A DNA stretch of 64,000 bases from CAZLBC01 sp964557575 (GCA_964557575.1 CAZLBC010000006.1:1-64000), one strand, 5' to 3'. Shown: positions 24,278 to 36,300, counted from the stretch's first letter. Notes: a model not told the origin generated them from the letters alone. Program-made: numbers and translations.

Positions 24278-27200
24278 ATGTCTCGCATGCTGTCCGCAGT
24301 GGTGTTTTCGGTGTTTTTTACGGTATCCCTGTGCGCCGCCGGATCGTCGGCGGGACATGCGGTTACTGCAGCAGGTATCCGCGGCGGCGTCATCGTTCAC
24401 CTCGGCTGCGGCGACGGAAAGCGGACGGCGGCCCTGTGCGCCGGCGACGCCTGTCTCGTCCACGGCCTGGATGTCGACGCGGATGACGTCGCCCGGGCCC
24501 GGACCCACATCGACGCGCTCGGTATCTACGGACGGGTCTCCGTGGAACACTATGACGGAAAAAATCTGCCCTACGGCGACAACATCGTCAATGGTATCGT
24601 CGTCGACGCCGTCGCCGACGTCGCCGCGGCGGAGATCGAGCGGGTCCTCGCGCCCAACGGCGTTGCCCTGGTTGCGGCCGGTCAGAAATGGTCGGGGTCG
24701 TCGGGGCTGAAGAAGACCGGCGACGCCGGCGGCCGGACGATGTACGTCAAGCCCCGCCCGGCGGAGATCGACGAGTGGACACACTATCTCTACGACGCCA
24801 CCGGCAACATGGTCTGCAACGATAAGCGCGTGCGCCGGCCCCGCCACCTGCAGTGGTATGCCGGTCCCAAGCGGTCGCGCCACCACGACGCCCTCGCGAG
24901 CATGTCGTGCATGACCTCCGGCAACGGCCGGGTGTTCTACATATTCGACGAAGGATCGACCTCGATCATGCACCGCCCCGCCCACTGGAAGCTGATTGCC
25001 CGCGACGCCTTCAACGGCGTCCTGCTCTGGAAGCGGAATATCCCGGAATGGATGACGCACCTGTTCAACTTCCGCGCCGGCCCCAAACAGCTCTCCCGCC
25101 GGCTGGTTTCGATCGGCGACAGCGTCTTCACGACGCTCGGCCTCTGCGCGCCGGCCGTGAAACTCGACGCGGCTACCGGAAAGACCCTCCATACCTACGC
25201 GGGTTCCGAGAACACCGAGGAACTCGTCTGCCACGACGGGATGCTCCTGGCCGTTACCGGCGACCCCGCTATCCTGATCGACAAGGCCGACACCTGTTAC
25301 GGTTACTGGGAGCCGGCGCTGTTCGAGAAGCCCACGATCGAAAAGACGATCGTCGCCTGGGACGCGCAGACGGGCAAAAAACGGTGGACCGTGAGGGGCC
25401 AACACCTCATTCACATCGTCCCCTTGTCCCTCGGCGCGATCCGCGACAACGTCTTCTACCTCGACAACAGGCAGATCCACTGCCTGGACGCCGAGACCGG
25501 CGAGCAGCGGTGGTCGTCGTCGTTCGACACGGAGGGCCTGTTCCTGCGCGCCTACGCGCCCACCGTCGTGGCCTACCGGGACGTGATCATGTGCCTGAAG
25601 TGGAACCGGCTGGTGGCCTGGTCACTGAAGGACGGGAAGAAACGCTGGGAGAACAAGGGCGCGATGGGCTTCGGCTCGCCCGGCGACCTGTTCGCGATCG
25701 GCAATACGGCGTGGGTCCTGCCCATGACCAAGTCGATCTGGCGCGACAGCAGGAAGAACAAGAACGGGATCATCACCACGGGCATCAACGTGCCCCGGTC
25801 CGACTTTCTCAACGACGCGAAGAACGGCGTGGGTATCGATATCGCGACCGGCTCGGTCACCGAGGAACTGCCGTTCCGGCACACCCAGCACCACCACCGC
25901 TGTTACCGCAACCGGGCGACCCGTGAATACGCCCTGATCGGTCACAGCGGCATCCAGGTCGTGGACTTCGCGACCAAAAAGAGCGAAACACACCGGTGGG
26001 TCCGCGGCCTGTGCCAGTACGGGATCATGCCCGCCAACGGGTATATCTACGTGCCGCCGGACCCCTGCCGGTGCTACAACACCGGCAAGATCAACGGATT
26101 TTTCGCCCTCTCGGAGAAGAACTCGTGGGAGGATATCACCCCGGAGACGGTGCAGGAGAAGGGGCCGGCATACGGGAAAACCCCCACTGCCGGCGAGCAG
26201 GACGGCGCGTGGCCCACGTACCGCGGAGACAATGCCCGCAGCGGTTCGGCCGGGTGCGACGTGCCCGCCGAACCGTCCGTCACGTGGAAGGCGGCTATAG
26301 GCGACACGGTCACCGCCCCGGTTGTTGCCCGCGACAGGATCTACGTCGCGGACAGGGATGCCTTCACGGTCCACTGCCTGGACGCCGGCAGCGGCAGGCG
26401 ATATTGGAAATATATTGCCGGCGGGCCGGTCGATTCGCCGCCCACGATTCACAAGGGATTCTGCATATTCGGCTGCGGCGACGGATCCGTGTACTGCCTT
26501 GACGCCGACAGCGGCACGCCGGCCTGGCGCTTCAAGACATCGAAGATCGAGCGGCGGATCGGCTGGGAGAACCGAATCCAGTCGCCCCTGCGGATACACG
26601 GCAGCACGCTCGTTCTCGACGACACGGTCTATTTCGCGGCCGGGTATTCCTCGAACCTCGACGGCGGCATTCGTGTCTACGGGGTCGACGTGCGGACCGG
26701 CGAACAGCGCTGCGCGGGTACCGTCGCCTCGGGTCACTGGGGCAACGACGGGAAATGGGGGTTCCTCGCCGATATCCTCGCTTCGAACGGAGAGGAAATA
26801 TCGATGCGCCAGGTCGGCTTTACAAAGGAACTGCAAAAGACCGGGGGCCGCAGCCGCCTCATCGTCGCCACCACGGGGCTGTTGGAAGACACCTGGTTTC
26901 ATCGCCAGGGATGGTCCGGGGCGGGAAACAGGGGGCAGCTCATCGTGTTCGACGACGAACGGTCATTCGGCGTCGACTCACCGTACACGGGGTTGAAGCA
27001 GCGCCGCAAGGGCAAGTACCACCAGTTCAACCAGATCGGCCACTTTCACCAGAAATTCGCCCGCTACAAGGAGGAGTTCTTTCCCGTCGGCACGACGATA
27101 TCGGCCAGGGGAAAGCCGCAGGAGGCGTCCAAAGAGAAAGGAAAAAACAAGAAGAGGAACCGGCGGCGGGGACCGGGCGGAAAGACGCTCTGGTCGAAAG

Positions 27201-27481
27201 ATGTTAAACTGCAGCCCCGGGCGATGGTCCTGGCCGGCGACAAGCTCTGCGTGTCGGGCTGGCTCGACGCCGTGGTCATCGAACCGAAGACCGGCCGTCC
27301 GAAGGAGCCTGAAAACCCGGATCCCCACGACGCGGTCCTGCGCATCTACGCGGCGGACAGCGGGGAGCAGGTCTCGGAGTTGAAGATCGCGTCCGAGCCC
27401 GTGTTCGACGGCATGGCGGCAGCCGGCGGCAGACTGTTTCTTACATTGAAAAACGGCGCGCTGCTGTGCCTGGGGGAATGA
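24278..27481 (+). CDS. secreted methyltransferase-fold / PQQ-like beta-propeller fusion
   Basis: 1067 residues. A signal peptide (about 1-25) is followed by a Rossmann domain of class I SAM-methyltransferase type (VIVHLGCGDGK at 38-48, acidic Asp65 at the end of strand 2, then YGDNIVNGIVVDAVADV). After DEWTHYLYDATGNMV comes a long quinoprotein-like beta-propeller with repeated blocks such as DAATGKTLHTY, DAQTGKKRWTV, DAETGEQRW and DADSGTPAWRFK. A basic insert (RGKPQEASKEKGKNKKRNRR) interrupts the last third. ATG 24278 is chosen because GAGAGGAG precedes it. An exported SAM-binding domain is puzzling because SAM is cytoplasmic, so the domain may bind something else. Function unknown. Confidence 0.75.
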   Translation: MSRMLSAVVFSVFFTVSLCAAGSSAGHAVTAAGIRGGVIVHLGCGDGKRTAALCAGDACLVHGLDVDADDVARARTHIDALGIYGRVSVEHYDGKNLPYGDNIVNGIVVDAVADVAAAEIERVLAPNGVALVAAGQKWSGSSGLKKTGDAGGRTMYVKPRPAEIDEWTHYLYDATGNMVCNDKRVRRPRHLQWYAGPKRSRHHDALASMSCMTSGNGRVFYIFDEGSTSIMHRPAHWKLIARDAFNGVLLWKRNIPEWMTHLFNFRAGPKQLSRRLVSIGDSVFTTLGLCAPAVKLDAATGKTLHTYAGSENTEELVCHDGMLLAVTGDPAILIDKADTCYGYWEPALFEKPTIEKTIVAWDAQTGKKRWTVRGQHLIHIVPLSLGAIRDNVFYLDNRQIHCLDAETGEQRWSSSFDTEGLFLRAYAPTVVAYRDVIMCLKWNRLVAWSLKDGKKRWENKGAMGFGSPGDLFAIGNTAWVLPMTKSIWRDSRKNKNGIITTGINVPRSDFLNDAKNGVGIDIATGSVTEELPFRHTQHHHRCYRNRATREYALIGHSGIQVVDFATKKSETHRWVRGLCQYGIMPANGYIYVPPDPCRCYNTGKINGFFALSEKNSWEDITPETVQEKGPAYGKTPTAGEQDGAWPTYRGDNARSGSAGCDVPAEPSVTWKAAIGDTVTAPVVARDRIYVADRDAFTVHCLDAGSGRRYWKYIAGGPVDSPPTIHKGFCIFGCGDGSVYCLDADSGTPAWRFKTSKIERRIGWENRIQSPLRIHGSTLVLDDTVYFAAGYSSNLDGGIRVYGVDVRTGEQRCAGTVASGHWGNDGKWGFLADILASNGEEISMRQVGFTKELQKTGGRSRLIVATTGLLEDTWFHRQGWSGAGNRGQLIVFDDERSFGVDSPYTGLKQRRKGKYHQFNQIGHFHQKFARYKEEFFPVGTTISARGKPQEASKEKGKNKKRNRRRGPGGKTLWSKDVKLQPRAMVLAGDKLCVSGWLDAVVIEPKTGRPKEPENPDPHDAVLRIYAADSGEQVSELKIASEPVFDGMAAAGGRLFLTLKNGALLCLGE

Positions 27482-27534
27482 GACGGCCTGCCGAGCCGCG
27501 GGCCGCGCGAACAGTGATATCCCGCACATTCCGG

Positions 27535-27563
27535 TTGACATGGCCGAAGGCAACGGGTATTTT
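27535..27563 (+). promoter_or_regulatory. promoter of the Tat Gfo/Idh/MocA gene
   Basis: Perfect TTGACA (27535-27540), 17-base spacer, TATTTT (27558-27563), 117 bases before the start codon. Identical hexamers and spacing to the rpmF promoter. It shows that the oxidoreductase gene is transcribed separately from the PQQ gene. Confidence 0.7.
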
Positions 27564-27679
27564 TGTCATGTGAAGTCGCAATATGGCACATTGCGGATGT
27601 CGATTGTTACGAAAAACAGCCCAACAGACAGCAATGATCGTTACCGCTCTCATGTTACTCAAACAGAAGGGACAGTGTT

Positions 27680-29122
27680 ATGAGAAGCAAGCGAATTGAC
27701 CGACGAGACTTCGTCAGGGGCGCCGCGACGGTCGGCGCCGGATTGATGGTTCTTCCGACTGATCGCATACTCGGGGCCAACGACCGCATAAACATGGCGG
27801 TCATCGGCACCGGCGGCCGCGGTAGCGGACACGTCAGGAGTTTTCACGGCAAGAAGAACGTTGCCGTCGTTGCCGTCTCCGACGCCGACGAAAAACGCAT
27901 GGCCCGAAGCGTTTCCAAGATCAAGGGAGACACGGTCGCGCAGCACCAGGACCTGAGAAAAGTCCTCGACATGAAGGACGTCGACGCGGTCTGTATCGCG
28001 ACCCCGAACCACTGGCATGCGCCCTGCGCGATCCTCGCGTGCCAGGCCGGCAAGCACGTCTACGTCGAGAAACCGGTCAGCCACTGCATCTGGGAAGGCC
28101 GGAAGATGGTGGAGGCGGCGAAAAAGTACAAGCGCATCGTCCAGGGCGGCACGCAGCAGCGGTCCTGCCCGGCGCCCAACGCCTGCGGAGCGGATCTCCG
28201 CGCCGGCACGTACGGCAAGATCAAGTGGGTGCACTGTATGAAACTGAATTTGCGCGGCTCGATCGGCAAGGTCGATAAACCGCAGAAGGTGCCGGATGAG
28301 GTGGATTACAACCTCTGGGCGGGTCCCGCACCCATGACGCCGGTTATGCGGAAACGGTTTCACTATGACTGGCACTGGCAGTGGAACTGGGGTGACGGCG
28401 AGATGGGAAACTGGTGCGTTCACTACCTCGACGACCTGGTCAACATGCTCGACTGGACCGAAGCCCCGACCAGCACCGTCTGCGCGGGCGGCCGGTTTGT
28501 CTGGGACGACAACGGCCAGACGCCGAACGTCCAGTTCGCCCTGATGGAACACAAGGGCATGAACGTGGTCGCCGAGATACGCGATATCCGCATCGCCAAG
28601 GATAAGAAGGGGCCCGGCGTCTACATGGGGTCGCGCGGCGGCAACATGATCATGTGCGAGGACGCGCTGATCAAGATCAGTCGCGGCGGCGGCAAGGCCT
28701 ATACGCCGGACGGCAAGAAAAAGATCAAGGATTACAAGGGCAACGGCGGCCGGGGGCACCGCCGGAATTTCATCGACTGTATCCGCAGCGGCAAGAGCGA
28801 GGATTTGAACACGCCGATCGAGAGCGGTCACCTCAGCACCCTTGTCTGCCACATGAACAACATCGCCTGGCGGATCGGGAAAACGGCCTCGATCGACCAG
28901 GTAAAGGCCGCGATGAAGGATCATGAGGACGCGCTGAACACGATCGAATCCGTCGTCAAGCAGATCAGCGCCAACGACGGGGACCTGGGCAAGATGGCCC
29001 TGGGGCCCCAGCTCACGTTCGATCCCAAGACCGAGCAGTTCACCGGCGAAAACGCCGCGGCGGCGAACGAGTACCTCCGCTACGAGATGCGGAAGGAATT
29101 CGCCGTGCCGGACCGGATCTGA
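27680..29122 (+). CDS. Tat-exported Gfo/Idh/MocA oxidoreductase
   Basis: NAD(P)-dependent sugar-type oxidoreductase of the Gfo/Idh/MocA family. The N-terminus carries a twin-arginine motif (RRDFVRGAA) and a hydrophobic stretch. The Rossmann motif is VIGTGGRGSGH, and the catalytic EKP motif (VYVEKPVSH) is intact. The C-terminal part has the large alpha/beta domain typical of the secreted planctomycete subgroup (WHWQWNWGDGEMGNWCVHYLDD). Length of 480 residues fits. Tat export suggests that it folds with tightly bound cofactor and acts in the periplasm, as glucose-fructose oxidoreductase does. Substrate unknown. AGAAGGGA precedes the ATG. Confidence 0.88.
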   Translation: MRSKRIDRRDFVRGAATVGAGLMVLPTDRILGANDRINMAVIGTGGRGSGHVRSFHGKKNVAVVAVSDADEKRMARSVSKIKGDTVAQHQDLRKVLDMKDVDAVCIATPNHWHAPCAILACQAGKHVYVEKPVSHCIWEGRKMVEAAKKYKRIVQGGTQQRSCPAPNACGADLRAGTYGKIKWVHCMKLNLRGSIGKVDKPQKVPDEVDYNLWAGPAPMTPVMRKRFHYDWHWQWNWGDGEMGNWCVHYLDDLVNMLDWTEAPTSTVCAGGRFVWDDNGQTPNVQFALMEHKGMNVVAEIRDIRIAKDKKGPGVYMGSRGGNMIMCEDALIKISRGGGKAYTPDGKKKIKDYKGNGGRGHRRNFIDCIRSGKSEDLNTPIESGHLSTLVCHMNNIAWRIGKTASIDQVKAAMKDHEDALNTIESVVKQISANDGDLGKMALGPQLTFDPKTEQFTGENAAAANEYLRYEMRKEFAVPDRI

Positions 29123-29147
29123 CGGCTATCGGCAGCCGGAAGAAACG

Positions 29148-29182
29148 AGATCCCGCGGGCAGTGTCCGCGGGATCTTTTTTT
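29148..29182 (+). terminator. intrinsic terminator
   Basis: Perfect 11-bp stem (29148-29158 with 29166-29176), 7-base loop, followed by seven T (29176-29182). It sits 25 bases after the Gfo/Idh/MocA stop, so that gene is a single-gene unit between its own promoter and terminator. Confidence 0.92.
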
Positions 29183-29330
29183 GGTGTGCCGGGCATGGCC
29201 GGTCCGCCGCCGGCCACCGTTTTTCGCGTATATACCGTGAATAAGTGTGTGTACATGCCGGCGTATCCTGATAAGCTAATGCGCGTCACTGCCTGTGGAC
29301 ATAAGTAGTTTCGATAAGGATTACTGATTT

Positions 29331-30866
29331 ATGAGCATCGAGAAGATGGACAGGGAAAACCGCTTCAGGTCCGGTGATGAGACCGACGCGTCCCTGCAGA
29401 AGGAGATCGAAGCGGCCCTCGGCGGCAAGAGCATCGAGGAACTGGTGGAAGAAGAGGACCGTCCGGCGGACGGGACCGGCGGCGGCAGAAGGGTCACCGA
29501 GGGCACGGTGGTGTCGATACACCGGGACGATATCTTCGTCGATTACGGCGGGCGGGGGGAGGGCCTTCTTTCCGCCGGGCAGTTCGATGCGGACGAGGAT
29601 ATGCCGGCCGAGGGCGACCGCATCAACGTCGTGGTCGAGGGTTTCGACCGGGATGCGGGGTTGATGCGCCTGTCGCGGGAGGGGCATGCCCAGGCGATCG
29701 CCTGGGACGAGGTCGAACGCGGGCAGATCGTCGAAGGTATGGTGACCGGGAAGAATGCCGGGGGACTGGAGATGAAGGTACAGGGTGTTCGCGCGTTCAT
29801 GCCCGTCAGCCAGGTGGATATCGGCCACGTCGAAGATCTCGAACCGTATCTTGACACCAAGCTCCAGGGCGTCGTTCAGGAGGTGGATCGCGGCGGAAAG
29901 AATCTGGTGCTTTCCCGGAAAGTGCTCCTGGAACGGATCAGGGAGGAACAGGCCGCGGAAACGTGGGATGCCATTCATGTCGGCAAGGTTGTTTCGGGTA
30001 CCGTCCGGAACATCATGCCGTACGGGGCGTTTGTCGACATCGGCGGCGTTGACGGTCTGCTGCACGTTCGGGATATGGCACACGGCCGCGTTGAGACACC
30101 CGAGGATATCGTTCACGTCGGGCAGAAACTGGAAGTGAAGATTTTGAGTGTGGATACCGAGAACGCCAAGATCGGACTCGGGCTCAAGCAGACGCAGCTC
30201 GATCCCTGGGAGGCCGCCGAGGCCAAGTGGCCTCCCGGCACGGCGGCCCAGGGTCGCGTCACGAAACTGGCCGATTTCGGGGCCTTCGTCGAAATCGAAC
30301 CCGGGCTCGAGGCCCTGATCCCGGTCGGGGAAATGGCGTATCGGTACGTCGGCAACCCGCGACAGATACTGTCCGAGGGAGATACGGTCAAGGCGATCGT
30401 GCTCAGCGTGGACGCGGAAAAGCAGCGCATGAGCCTTTCGCTGAAGCAGGCCGGGGACGATCCCTGGGAGGGCGCCTCGATCAAGTGGCCGAAGGACAGC
30501 GTCGTCGAAGGCACGGTCAGCCGGATTACCGATTTCGGGGCTTTCGTCGAAATCGCCCCGGGCGTGGAGGGGCTGGTCCATATCAGTGAAATAGCCGACC
30601 GGCACGTTACAAGCGTCAGGGCCGAACTCGATGAGGGAAAGACGGTCAGGGCCAGGATCCTGTCGGTCGACGAGGATGCGCGGCGCATGAGTCTGTCCAT
30701 CAAGAGGCTGGATGCGGGTAAGGATACCGCGCCGGCTGAAGGGACCTTCGATGACCTTGCGGCCGTCCGGCAGCGTAACGAGAAACGGGATGATAATGAT
30801 CTCAAGGGCGGGCTGGGCGAGGCGGGCGGCACCGATACCCCGTTCGGCAAGCTGAATCTGGGCTGA
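29331..30866 (+). CDS. S1 RNA-binding-domain protein, ribosomal protein S1 homologue
   Basis: 511 residues with five S1 OB-fold domains at about 55-116, 131-197, 218-287, 303-375 and 390-460. The later ones carry the typical G-x-V-x-x-x-x-(D/P)-(F/Y)-GAFV-(E/D)-I core and end in MSLSLK/MSLSIK. The N-terminal 50 residues and the C-terminal 45 are charged and disordered-looking. Ribosomal S1 usually has four to six such domains and helps start translation, so this is probably the cell's S1, though paralogues exist. AAGGA lies about ten bases upstream of the ATG. Confidence 0.85.
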   Translation: MSIEKMDRENRFRSGDETDASLQKEIEAALGGKSIEELVEEEDRPADGTGGGRRVTEGTVVSIHRDDIFVDYGGRGEGLLSAGQFDADEDMPAEGDRINVVVEGFDRDAGLMRLSREGHAQAIAWDEVERGQIVEGMVTGKNAGGLEMKVQGVRAFMPVSQVDIGHVEDLEPYLDTKLQGVVQEVDRGGKNLVLSRKVLLERIREEQAAETWDAIHVGKVVSGTVRNIMPYGAFVDIGGVDGLLHVRDMAHGRVETPEDIVHVGQKLEVKILSVDTENAKIGLGLKQTQLDPWEAAEAKWPPGTAAQGRVTKLADFGAFVEIEPGLEALIPVGEMAYRYVGNPRQILSEGDTVKAIVLSVDAEKQRMSLSLKQAGDDPWEGASIKWPKDSVVEGTVSRITDFGAFVEIAPGVEGLVHISEIADRHVTSVRAELDEGKTVRARILSVDEDARRMSLSIKRLDAGKDTAPAEGTFDDLAAVRQRNEKRDDNDLKGGLGEAGGTDTPFGKLNLG

Positions 30867-30893
30867 GCTTCAGACAGGTTCCTTGACATAAAA

Positions 30894-30921
30894 AAAGCGG
30901 CGGTATGAAAACCGCCGCTTT
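30894..30921. terminator. bidirectional terminator between the S1 gene and ppdK
   Basis: AAAGCGGCGGT (30894-30904) pairs perfectly with ACCGCCGCTTT (30911-30921) around a 6-base loop. Seven A precede GCGG on the plus strand, which gives a T-run on the minus strand, and TTTCTTAT follows on the plus strand. It lies between two convergent stop codons and can serve both genes. Confidence 0.88.
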
Positions 30922-30953
30922 CTTATATCCTCATCGGACTGATACGAGGTTTT

Positions 30954-33668
<2,715 letters not shown>

Positions 33669-33758
33669 GGACCTGTCTCCGTTTTTACATGGAATAACTC
33701 GAAATCGCGGACAACATACGCTGCCTGTTTCCGGGTAACGACCGGAAAGCGAGACGGT

Positions 33759-33787
33759 AGTGTAGAAACCTCTCTCCGGCGTGTCAA
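33759..33787 (-). promoter_or_regulatory. ppdK promoter
   Basis: On the minus strand TTGACA (33782-33787), 17-base spacer, TACACT (33759-33764). It lies about 90 bases before the ppdK start codon. Confidence 0.7.
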
Positions 33788-33930
33788 CTTGAATTTCCCT
33801 TAATATGCCGCCGGAATGCATTCCGGTACGGTACCGCAAAATCCGCGTGAACGGGGAGCCGCAGAATCAGCCCGCACGGCGGGAATGGTGGTTGGGCAAC
33901 CGTTTTTCGGCCCTTGTGCACATTGTGTTC

Positions 33931-34040
33931 GGGATATAAATATTACGAAAAGAATAAAATAATGCTTTTATAAACTTAGGTTATACATAAAATATTGATT
34001 AGGACATCATAAGAAAACGTGTGGACAATAGTTTTAATAA
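33931..34040. other. AT-rich island upstream of the AT-hook/HTH gene
   Basis: The 33669-34050 gap holds no gene. Its left part contains the ppdK promoter. Its right part, about 33931-34040, is strikingly A+T-rich (roughly one-fifth G+C by eye in its core) inside G+C-rich DNA, with TTTATAAA, TTATACAT and TAAAATATT elements. It must contain the promoter of the gene at 34051, and it is a natural minor-groove target for AT-hooks. No single best -35/-10 pair stands out. Confidence 0.5.
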
Positions 34041-34050
34041 GGAGATATGT

Positions 34051-34908
34051 ATGGCAGGTATGGCACAGGCGATCAAAGACGAAATCATCAGGCTGGCCGA
34101 AAAAGAGGCCAGGAAACAGACGGCCGCCTTGGAGAAGGAAATACGGGACCTCAGGAAGGCCGTGACAAAACTGCAGTCGGCAAAAGCCCCCGCGGTTTCC
34201 GGGAAAAAAGGCAGGCGCGGTCGCCCCGCGAAGGCATCCTCGGCCGCGGGCGACGAGCCGCAGCTTACCGGGGGTGACATCAGGAGGCTGCGGGCAAAAC
34301 TGAAACTGACCCAGGCCGATATGGCGAAGCTCCTGGGGGTCAGCGCCCAGAGTATCTACAACTGGGAAAAGAAGCGAGGGGCAATCCGCTTCAGGAACAC
34401 CACGCGGAAGGCCATTGTGCGGCTTCTCGATATGGATCGTGACGACGCCCATAAAAAACTCGACAATACGGCCGGGACGCGTCGGGGCCGGCCCTCGGCG
34501 AAGAAGGCAAAAGGCAGCACGAAGACAGCCTCTGCGGGCGCGGATGCACTTACCGGCAGCCGCATCAAAAAGCTCAGGTCGAAGCTGAAACTGACCCAGG
34601 CCAAGCTGGCCAAGCTCCTGGGGGTCAGTGCCCAGAGTATCTACAACTGGGAGAAAAAGAAGGGCACGATTCGTTTCAGGCAGTCGACGAGAGCGGCGAT
34701 TGCCCGCCTGCTCGGCATGGACCGGGAAGAAGTTGAGAAAAAGGCCGGCACGACCGCCGGGCGGGGCCGCAAGAAGACCGCAAAGAATACCCGCAAAAAG
34801 ACGGCAAAGAAGGGCCGCAAGAAGGCTGCGAAGAAGAGTCGTAAGAAGGCGGCGAAGAAGAAAGGCGGGAACAAGTCGTCCCGCACATCGCGAAAGAGTC
34901 AGCGTTGA
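34051..34908 (+). CDS. nucleoid-type DNA-binding protein: two HTH domains, AT-hooks, H1-like tail
   Basis: 285 residues in a repeated plan. A coiled-coil-like helix (5-42) is followed by AT-hook-like RRGRPAK (55-61), a helix-turn-helix of XRE type (about 77-125), a second AT-hook-like RRGRPSAKK (144-152) and a second, nearly identical helix-turn-helix (169-222). Both HTHs contain KLKLTQ and KLLGVSAQSIYNWEKK. The C-terminal 50 residues are four Lys/Ala units of the form RKK(T/A)AKK, like histone H1 or AlgP tails. AAGGAG lies six bases before ATG 34051. It may be a chromatin-like protein or a global regulator. Confidence 0.7.
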   Translation: MAGMAQAIKDEIIRLAEKEARKQTAALEKEIRDLRKAVTKLQSAKAPAVSGKKGRRGRPAKASSAAGDEPQLTGGDIRRLRAKLKLTQADMAKLLGVSAQSIYNWEKKRGAIRFRNTTRKAIVRLLDMDRDDAHKKLDNTAGTRRGRPSAKKAKGSTKTASAGADALTGSRIKKLRSKLKLTQAKLAKLLGVSAQSIYNWEKKKGTIRFRQSTRAAIARLLGMDREEVEKKAGTTAGRGRKKTAKNTRKKTAKKGRKKAAKKSRKKAAKKKGGNKSSRTSRKSQR

Positions 34909-35040
34909 CAGCGCACCAGTGAATTGCTTCGATCCCGCCGCTGCAGTTGCGGGGGAGGGGCAAAAAACTGCGGACGGCCAATAGATAGTTCCGGCACCAA
35001 CCGGTACAATGCCCCGTGCCGGGGTGGACGGTCGCGCACA

Positions 35041-35070
35041 ATCCGGATTTGCTTCGGCGGATCCGGATTT
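35041..35070. promoter_or_regulatory. tandem palindromic operator candidate
   Basis: The ten bases ATCCGGATTT occur twice, at 35041-35050 and 35061-35070. Each copy contains the perfect 8-bp palindrome ATCCGGAT. The 20-base period places both on the same helix face. They follow a TACAAT -10-like hexamer (35005-35010) and lie about 90 bases before the lipoprotein start at 35158. The bound factor is unknown. Confidence 0.45.
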
Positions 35071-35157
35071 TGTGTTGCATCCCCGCATCCGCATGGCCGG
35101 CCGATTTCACACGGTGACGAGTGGTGTGCAGCCGAATTCACGATAAGGAGCGATGGA

Positions 35158-36300
35158 ATGGATGCAACAGCAAAGGTAACGCTGTGGGTGAGCCTGCTGG
35201 CGGTGCTGCTTTTTTCAGCCTGTTCTCAGGTCGGTGATGATGAGGCCATGGTCGTTCAGAAGTTGCCGGCGTTCCATCGCCCCGAGAGTTGCGCGGTCAG
35301 CGCGGACGGGAAGCACGTGTTCGTGACGAACTGCGCTTCCGGCGAATACGGTCCGGATGCATTATTCGGCCTTGCTGCGAAGAGGGGGTATATCAGCAGG
35401 TTGAGCCTGTCCCCGGACGGGACGCTGGGGGTCGATCGCCCCACATTCGTCAGGGGGTTGTCGGGCCCCCTCGGGATAGCCGTCATGCCCCAGTCGACGG
35501 CCCGTTTTCGGAGAGGCACCCTGTTCGTAAACGTCGGGTATTACAAGCAGATCACCGCCGATGCCCGGTATGTGAGACTGCCGAGGAAATTGGGAACGGG
35601 CCAGGTAATCGTCTGTCCGGATTCGGGCAAACTCCTGGGGCATATAGACTGCGGACTGGGCAGCAACGTCGCAAAGGCCATTGGTTTCCCCATGCTCATT
35701 CCCAACGGCATGACATTCGACAATCGGGGAAACCTGTATGTCGTGGAGACCGGTGCCGACAGCGGGGATATACTCGAGAGAAGAATCGTTTCCCGGGGCG
35801 GAGTCATGAAGATCGAGCACGGCGCGATCGACGCGGCGGCGGTCGGGTCAACCGGCGAGGGTATACGGTTCATGCCGGTTCCGGGAAACCCCAACGGCAT
35901 AGCGTATGACCGGGAAACCGATTCGTTGTACGTGGTAACCTGTGGAGAGGATGACCCGTTCCGCGGGGCGGTATACCGGATTCCACGCGAGCAGTTCGGG
36001 CCGTATCGGCTCGCGCCGCCGATCGCAACGGGGCTCGGAAGATGTGACGGTGTGGCGATGACGCGCACGGGAACACTGGTGGTCAGTCTTTTCCTGGGGG
36101 GATTGATCGCGGTGTTGCCGAACGGCACCACGCAGCGCATTCGCCTGTCCGAACCGTTCGATTTCCAATACGCCTCGGACATAGCGCTGTTTACGTCCGG
36201 AACGGGAGGCCGATACCTGCTTCTTCCCGAACAGAATTTCAAGTCCGACGATTACGGTCACCAGGTATTGTGGCGGATCAGATTGCCGGCCGTCTATTAA
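35158..36300 (+). CDS. lipoprotein with NHL/SMP-30-like beta-propeller
   Basis: 380 residues. The signal peptide ends in FSAC (Cys22), a lipoprotein signal. The mature part is a six-bladed propeller-type protein with repeated blade phrases such as SCAVSADGKHVFVTNC, NGMTFDNRGNLYVVET, NGIAYDRETDSLYVVTCG and DGVAMTRTGTLVVSLF. Such domains often bind or hydrolyse small sugars or lactones, or serve as scaffolds. ATG 35158 has AAGGAG seven bases upstream. The upstream open frame is not propeller-like. The function is unknown. Confidence 0.75.
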   Translation: MDATAKVTLWVSLLAVLLFSACSQVGDDEAMVVQKLPAFHRPESCAVSADGKHVFVTNCASGEYGPDALFGLAAKRGYISRLSLSPDGTLGVDRPTFVRGLSGPLGIAVMPQSTARFRRGTLFVNVGYYKQITADARYVRLPRKLGTGQVIVCPDSGKLLGHIDCGLGSNVAKAIGFPMLIPNGMTFDNRGNLYVVETGADSGDILERRIVSRGGVMKIEHGAIDAAAVGSTGEGIRFMPVPGNPNGIAYDRETDSLYVVTCGEDDPFRGAVYRIPREQFGPYRLAPPIATGLGRCDGVAMTRTGTLVVSLFLGGLIAVLPNGTTQRIRLSEPFDFQYASDIALFTSGTGGRYLLLPEQNFKSDDYGHQVLWRIRLPAVY

